A stretch of DNA of 64,000 nt from the NCBI RefSeq assembly GCF_017876545.1, contig NZ_JAGIOD010000001.1, positions 434,001 through 498,000 on the forward strand, read 5' to 3'. The notes below the pieces were generated by a model. The model was not told where the DNA came from. It saw only the letters and a list, made by a program, of their open reading frames with translations, and made no database searches. Source of the DNA: Brachybacterium sacelli. Lineage in GTDB: Bacteria > Actinomycetota > Actinomycetes > Actinomycetales > Dermabacteraceae. Shown here one piece after another: positions 61,419 to 64,000 of the stretch (positions are counted from its first letter, which is position 1; every line of letters starts with the position of its first letter). The position numbers were made by a program, and so were the translations under genes.

Positions 61419-62255
61419 TCACAGCGGCGCCGCAGCGACCTCCGAGAGCGGCCGCGGCGCACGGCCGAGCACCGCCGCGAGATCACCACTGACCACGTCC
61501 AGCTGACCCGAGGCGATCGCGGTGTAGGTGCTGATCCAGGCCTCGACCTGCCAGTCGGGAACGCCGTACGGGGCACGCGAGGCGCGAGCCTCCTCGAGGG
61601 TCTCGTCGACATAGGAGTACTCCTCGCCGCGCGACGTGGTCATGATCTCCACCGCCTCGGCGAGGGTGAGCGCCGTCGGACCGGTGAGGTCGAGCGTGCG
61701 CCCCGCCCAGGGCGCGGGATCGCGCAGGATCGCGGCGGCGGCCGCCGCGACGTCGGCGCGGGCCACATAGGCGCAACGGCCGTCCGCCCCGGGCCCCCGG
61801 ATCACGTGGTCCGCGCCCGCGAAGTCGAGCAGCACGTCGGCGTAGAAGCTGTCGCGCAGGAAGGTCCAGGTCATCCCGGAGTCCCGCAGGAGATCCTCGG
61901 TCGCGCCGTGGTCGCGGGCCAAGGTGAACTCCGCCTCGGCGGCGGCGCCGAGGAACGAGGTGTAGACGACGTGGCCGACTCCGGCCGACGCGGCGGAGGC
62001 GATCGCGGTGCGGTGCTGCTGGACCCGGTCCGCGGACTCCCCGGCCGAGACCAGCAGCAGGACGTCGACCCCGGTGAAGGCCGCCTGGCAGGCCGTCGCG
62101 TCGGAGAAGTGCGCCTGCGCCACCTCGGTGCCGGGAAGATCCGGAGCGCGGCGCGCATCGCGCACCACCAGCCGCGGCTGCGCCCCGGCGCGTGCGAGCA
62201 GACGGGCGACCTCTCCCCCGACCTTGCCGCTCGCGCCGGTGACCGCGAGGCGCAT
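61419..62255 (-). CDS. NmrA/NAD(P)H-binding oxidoreductase (quinone oxidoreductase 2-like)
   Basis: A 278-aa atypical SDR. The N-terminal cofactor motif is LAVTGASGKVGGEVARLLA, followed by DVLLLVSAGESADRVQQHRTAI and GVGHVVYTSFLGAAAEAEFTL, where the catalytic tyrosine of classical SDRs is lacking. The domain order matches NmrA-like proteins such as QorB. The start overlaps the stop of the betaine-binding-protein gene by 1 nt, so it may be co-transcribed with that importer. Substrate unknown. Confidence 0.88.
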   Translation of the reverse strand: MRLAVTGASGKVGGEVARLLARAGAQPRLVVRDARRAPDLPGTEVAQAHFSDATACQAAFTGVDVLLLVSAGESADRVQQHRTAIASAASAGVGHVVYTSFLGAAAEAEFTLARDHGATEDLLRDSGMTWTFLRDSFYADVLLDFAGADHVIRGPGADGRCAYVARADVAAAAAAILRDPAPWAGRTLDLTGPTALTLAEAVEIMTTSRGEEYSYVDETLEEARASRAPYGVPDWQVEAWISTYTAIASGQLDVVSGDLAAVLGRAPRPLSEVAAAPL

Positions 62256-63202
62256 CAGACCAGCCCCTTCTCGCCGAGCCAGGCCTTGGCGATGTCGGCG
62301 GAGCTCGACTTCTCCTCGACGCTCTGGCGGTTCAGCTCGATGAGGTCGTCCATGCTCAGCGCCTCGATGACCGTCGTGATCGCCGTCTCCGCCTCTTCGT
62401 CGAGGCTCGAGGAGACGACGGGCACCACGTTCTGCGGCAGGATCAGCGACTCGGGGTCCTCGAGCACGACGAAGTCGTTCGCCACGATCGCCGGGTCGGC
62501 CGAGTAGAGGTCCGCCAGCTGCACCTCGCCGTCGGCGAGGGCCTGCACGGTCAGCGGGCCGCCGGAGTCCTCGACCGGCACGACGGTGACGTCGACGCCG
62601 TAGACCTCCTTCACACCCTCGGGCCCGTAGGGGCGCACCTCGAACTCGCTGTTGGCTGCGATCTTCAGGTCCTCCTCGACGTCCGCGAGGTCGCCGATGG
62701 CGGTCAGCGAGTTCGTCTCGGCGAACGCCGAGGTGGTGGTGTAGGAGTCCTGATCGGCGGCCTCGGCGAAGGACAGCACGCGCAGCTCCTCGGGCAGTGC
62801 CTCGGCGAGCGCGTGATGGACCTCTTCCGGGGTCGCGGTCCCGGCCTCGGAGTCGTAGTGCTGCAGCAGGTTGCCGAGGTACTCGGGCAGCACGTCGAGC
62901 TTCCCGGCCTCGAGCTCGGGGATGTAGACCTCACGCTGGCCGATCTGGTACTGGCGGTCGACGGTCAGGCCGACCGCCTCGATCGACTGGGCGAAGAGCT
63001 CGGCGATGATCTCGTTGGAGTAGTACGCCTGCGAGCCGATGGCCACGCTTCCCGGCGCCGCGCGGCCGCCGTCGGACGCACCGGTGCCCTCACCGTCCTC
63101 CTCCGCGAAGGGGTCGGAGGTGCCGCAGGCGGCCGCGCCGAGGGCGATTCCGCCGACGCCGAGGGCGCCGAGCAGGTGACGGCGGGTGCTGTGGATGCTC
63201 AT
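62255..63202 (-). CDS. Glycine-betaine/choline-type ABC transporter binding lipoprotein (OsmF/OpuCC family)
   Basis: A 315-aa binding protein. The signal MSIHSTRRHLLGALGVGGIA ends in a GAAACG lipobox (cysteine near residue 26), followed by an acidic linker. The mature part has VAIGSQAYYSNEIIAELFAQSIE, LDVLPEYLGNLLQHY and VVPVEDSGGPLTVQALADGEVQLADLYS-type blocks typical of the OpuAC/OsmF fold. The ATG at 63202 follows AGGAG by 6 nt. It lies 74 bp after the permease gene. Quaternary-ammonium compounds are the family ligands. Confidence 0.92.
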   Translation of the reverse strand: MSIHSTRRHLLGALGVGGIALGAAACGTSDPFAEEDGEGTGASDGGRAAPGSVAIGSQAYYSNEIIAELFAQSIEAVGLTVDRQYQIGQREVYIPELEAGKLDVLPEYLGNLLQHYDSEAGTATPEEVHHALAEALPEELRVLSFAEAADQDSYTTTSAFAETNSLTAIGDLADVEEDLKIAANSEFEVRPYGPEGVKEVYGVDVTVVPVEDSGGPLTVQALADGEVQLADLYSADPAIVANDFVVLEDPESLILPQNVVPVVSSSLDEEAETAITTVIEALSMDDLIELNRQSVEEKSSSADIAKAWLGEKGLV

Positions 63203-63276
63203 GGGGTTCTCCTGGGGTGCGAGCGGGACGGGCAGCTGGGGGCCGACGGGGACGAGCATCTCTCACGAGATCCGGC

Positions 63277-63948
63277 TCAGGCGGGCAGGGCTCCGCGCGG
63301 GGCGGTCAGGCGCTGGGTCAGCAGCAGGACGAGGTCGAGCAGCAGGGCGAGCGCGATCACCAGCAGGGAGCCGGCGATCATCAGGGGGTAGTCCTGGGAG
63401 CCGAGCCCCAGGAAGATGTAGCGCCCCAGCCCCCCGTTGCCGACGTAGGCGGCGAGCATGGCGGTCGCCACGACCTGGACGGTCGCGCCGCGGAAGCCGC
63501 CGACGATCAGCGGCATGCCCAGCGGGATCTCCACCTTGGTGAGGATCTGCCACTCGGTCATGCCCTGGGCGCGGGCGGCGTCGACGGTCGAGGGGTCCGC
63601 GGACTCGACGGCGGCGTAGGCGCCGGCCAGCAGGGAGGGCACTGCGAGGACGACGAAGGCCAGCAGCGGCGCGGTCAGCCCGATACCCAGCAGCAGGGCG
63701 AACAGGGTGACCAGGCCCAGGGTGGGCAGGGCGCGGGCGGCGCCGGCGGCGGTGACCGCCACGCCCTTTCCCACGCCGGTGTGACCCACCAGCAGCCCGA
63801 GGGGGACCGCGATCAGCGCCGCCACCAGCACGCCGAGCACGGTGTACCCGAGGTGCTCGAGGGTGCGCAGAGGGATGCCGGAGGGGCCCGACCAGTGCAC
63901 GGGGTCGGCGAGCCAGGCGAGGGCCTCGAGGAAGGGGTTGCCGGTCAT
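63277..63948 (-). CDS. Glycine-betaine/choline-type ABC transporter permease
   Basis: A 223-aa permease of the OpuCB/ProW-like group, with six helices (HLGYTVLGVLVAALIAVPLGLLVG first). The EAA-type loop VDAARAQGMTEWQILTKVEIPLGMPLIVGG and ATAMLAAYVGNGGLGRYIFLGL are diagnostic. The ATG overlaps the stop of the next upstream gene (ATGA). With the binding protein and the partial permease at the window edge it forms an osmoprotectant-type importer; the ATPase should be further right. Confidence 0.92.
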   Translation of the reverse strand: MTGNPFLEALAWLADPVHWSGPSGIPLRTLEHLGYTVLGVLVAALIAVPLGLLVGHTGVGKGVAVTAAGAARALPTLGLVTLFALLLGIGLTAPLLAFVVLAVPSLLAGAYAAVESADPSTVDAARAQGMTEWQILTKVEIPLGMPLIVGGFRGATVQVVATAMLAAYVGNGGLGRYIFLGLGSQDYPLMIAGSLLVIALALLLDLVLLLTQRLTAPRGALPA

Positions 63949-64000
63949 GAGCGCCTCCCGGCCGTGGTGCGGGACCAGGGCATCAGTGCACGTCCCAGCA
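63945..64000 (-). CDS. C-terminal end of a second ABC permease, partial
   Basis: Only the last 17 codons or so are in the window (reading ...LGRALMPWSRTTAGRRS before TGA). The stop overlaps the start of the following permease gene by 4 nt, as expected for the second permease of an OpuC/OsmF-type operon. Identification is from position; the fragment is too short to assign by itself. Confidence 0.55.
   Translation of the reverse strand, partial: LGRALMPWSRTTAGRRS

Overview
The window is very GC-rich, densely packed DNA with actinobacterial gene content: Tat/Sec sugar-binding lipoproteins, a MoeB-rhodanese fusion, SorC and FadR regulators, and ATGA/GTGA stop-start overlaps. It looks like a chromosomal segment from a high-GC Gram-positive of the Micrococcales, perhaps a Brachybacterium-like organism. 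That placement is an inference from gene content, since no rRNA or other phylogenetic marker is present. I see no tRNA, rRNA, CRISPR array, insertion sequence or phage gene.

Layout, left part. 1-4078: a minus-strand oligopeptide/dipeptide ABC operon (two permeases, two ATPases) without its binding protein. 4298-16817: a glycoside-uptake island. On the minus strand lie a sugar-binding lipoprotein, two permeases, two Gfo/Idh oxidoreductases and a GH106 alpha-L-rhamnosidase-type enzyme. Divergent from them are a paralogous binding lipoprotein and a GH65-like glycosidase, with LacI-type palindromes between. 16917-25076: housekeeping and stand-alone genes, namely a DedA protein, a sirtuin, a MoeB/ThiF-rhodanese fusion with a small coupled ORF, 5-oxoprolinase PxpA and a PxpB-PxpC fusion, a Nudix hydrolase and an MFS transporter.

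Centre (25177-45738): a large carbohydrate island. An EltD-type erythritol/L-threitol dehydrogenase, an RbsABC-type ABC importer with a DUF2291 protein, a polyol MFS transporter, a DhaK-DhaL kinase (erythrulose-kinase type) and an RpiB-family isomerase fit the known tetritol route towards D-erythrose 4-phosphate. Two promoters in this block carry almost the same 21-bp site over a TTGACG -35 box, which ties both transcription units to one regulator, probably the adjacent SorC-family protein. Next come an FGGY kinase and a second regulon: SDR, TIM-barrel isomerase, GntP permease and a 3-hydroxyisobutyrate-dehydrogenase-type enzyme on one side, and a FadR-type regulator with a two-subunit transketolase on the other. 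Two FadR-type palindromes sit in the divergent gap. The substrate of this second regulon is not known and it is the best candidate here for undescribed metabolism.

Right part. 45907-50828: a YdeP-type molybdenum oxidoreductase, an SMP-30 lactonase and a PutP symporter. 51331-56669: a glycerol cluster (glpD, glpF, glpK) with a divergent SorC-family regulator. 56842-62255: an AbiEi-like protein with a nuclease-like C-terminus, an ASCH protein, FdhD, an ArsR regulator between two SRPBCC paralogues with a clear operator, and an NmrA-type oxidoreductase. 62255-64000: part of a glycine-betaine/choline-type ABC importer running off the right edge.

The intergenic DNA is rich in inverted repeats. The most striking is a 25-bp-arm hairpin followed by further copies of its 17-nt arm end (35574-35692). 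A related pair of CAGCCACTTTC hairpins lies at 56773 and 58756.
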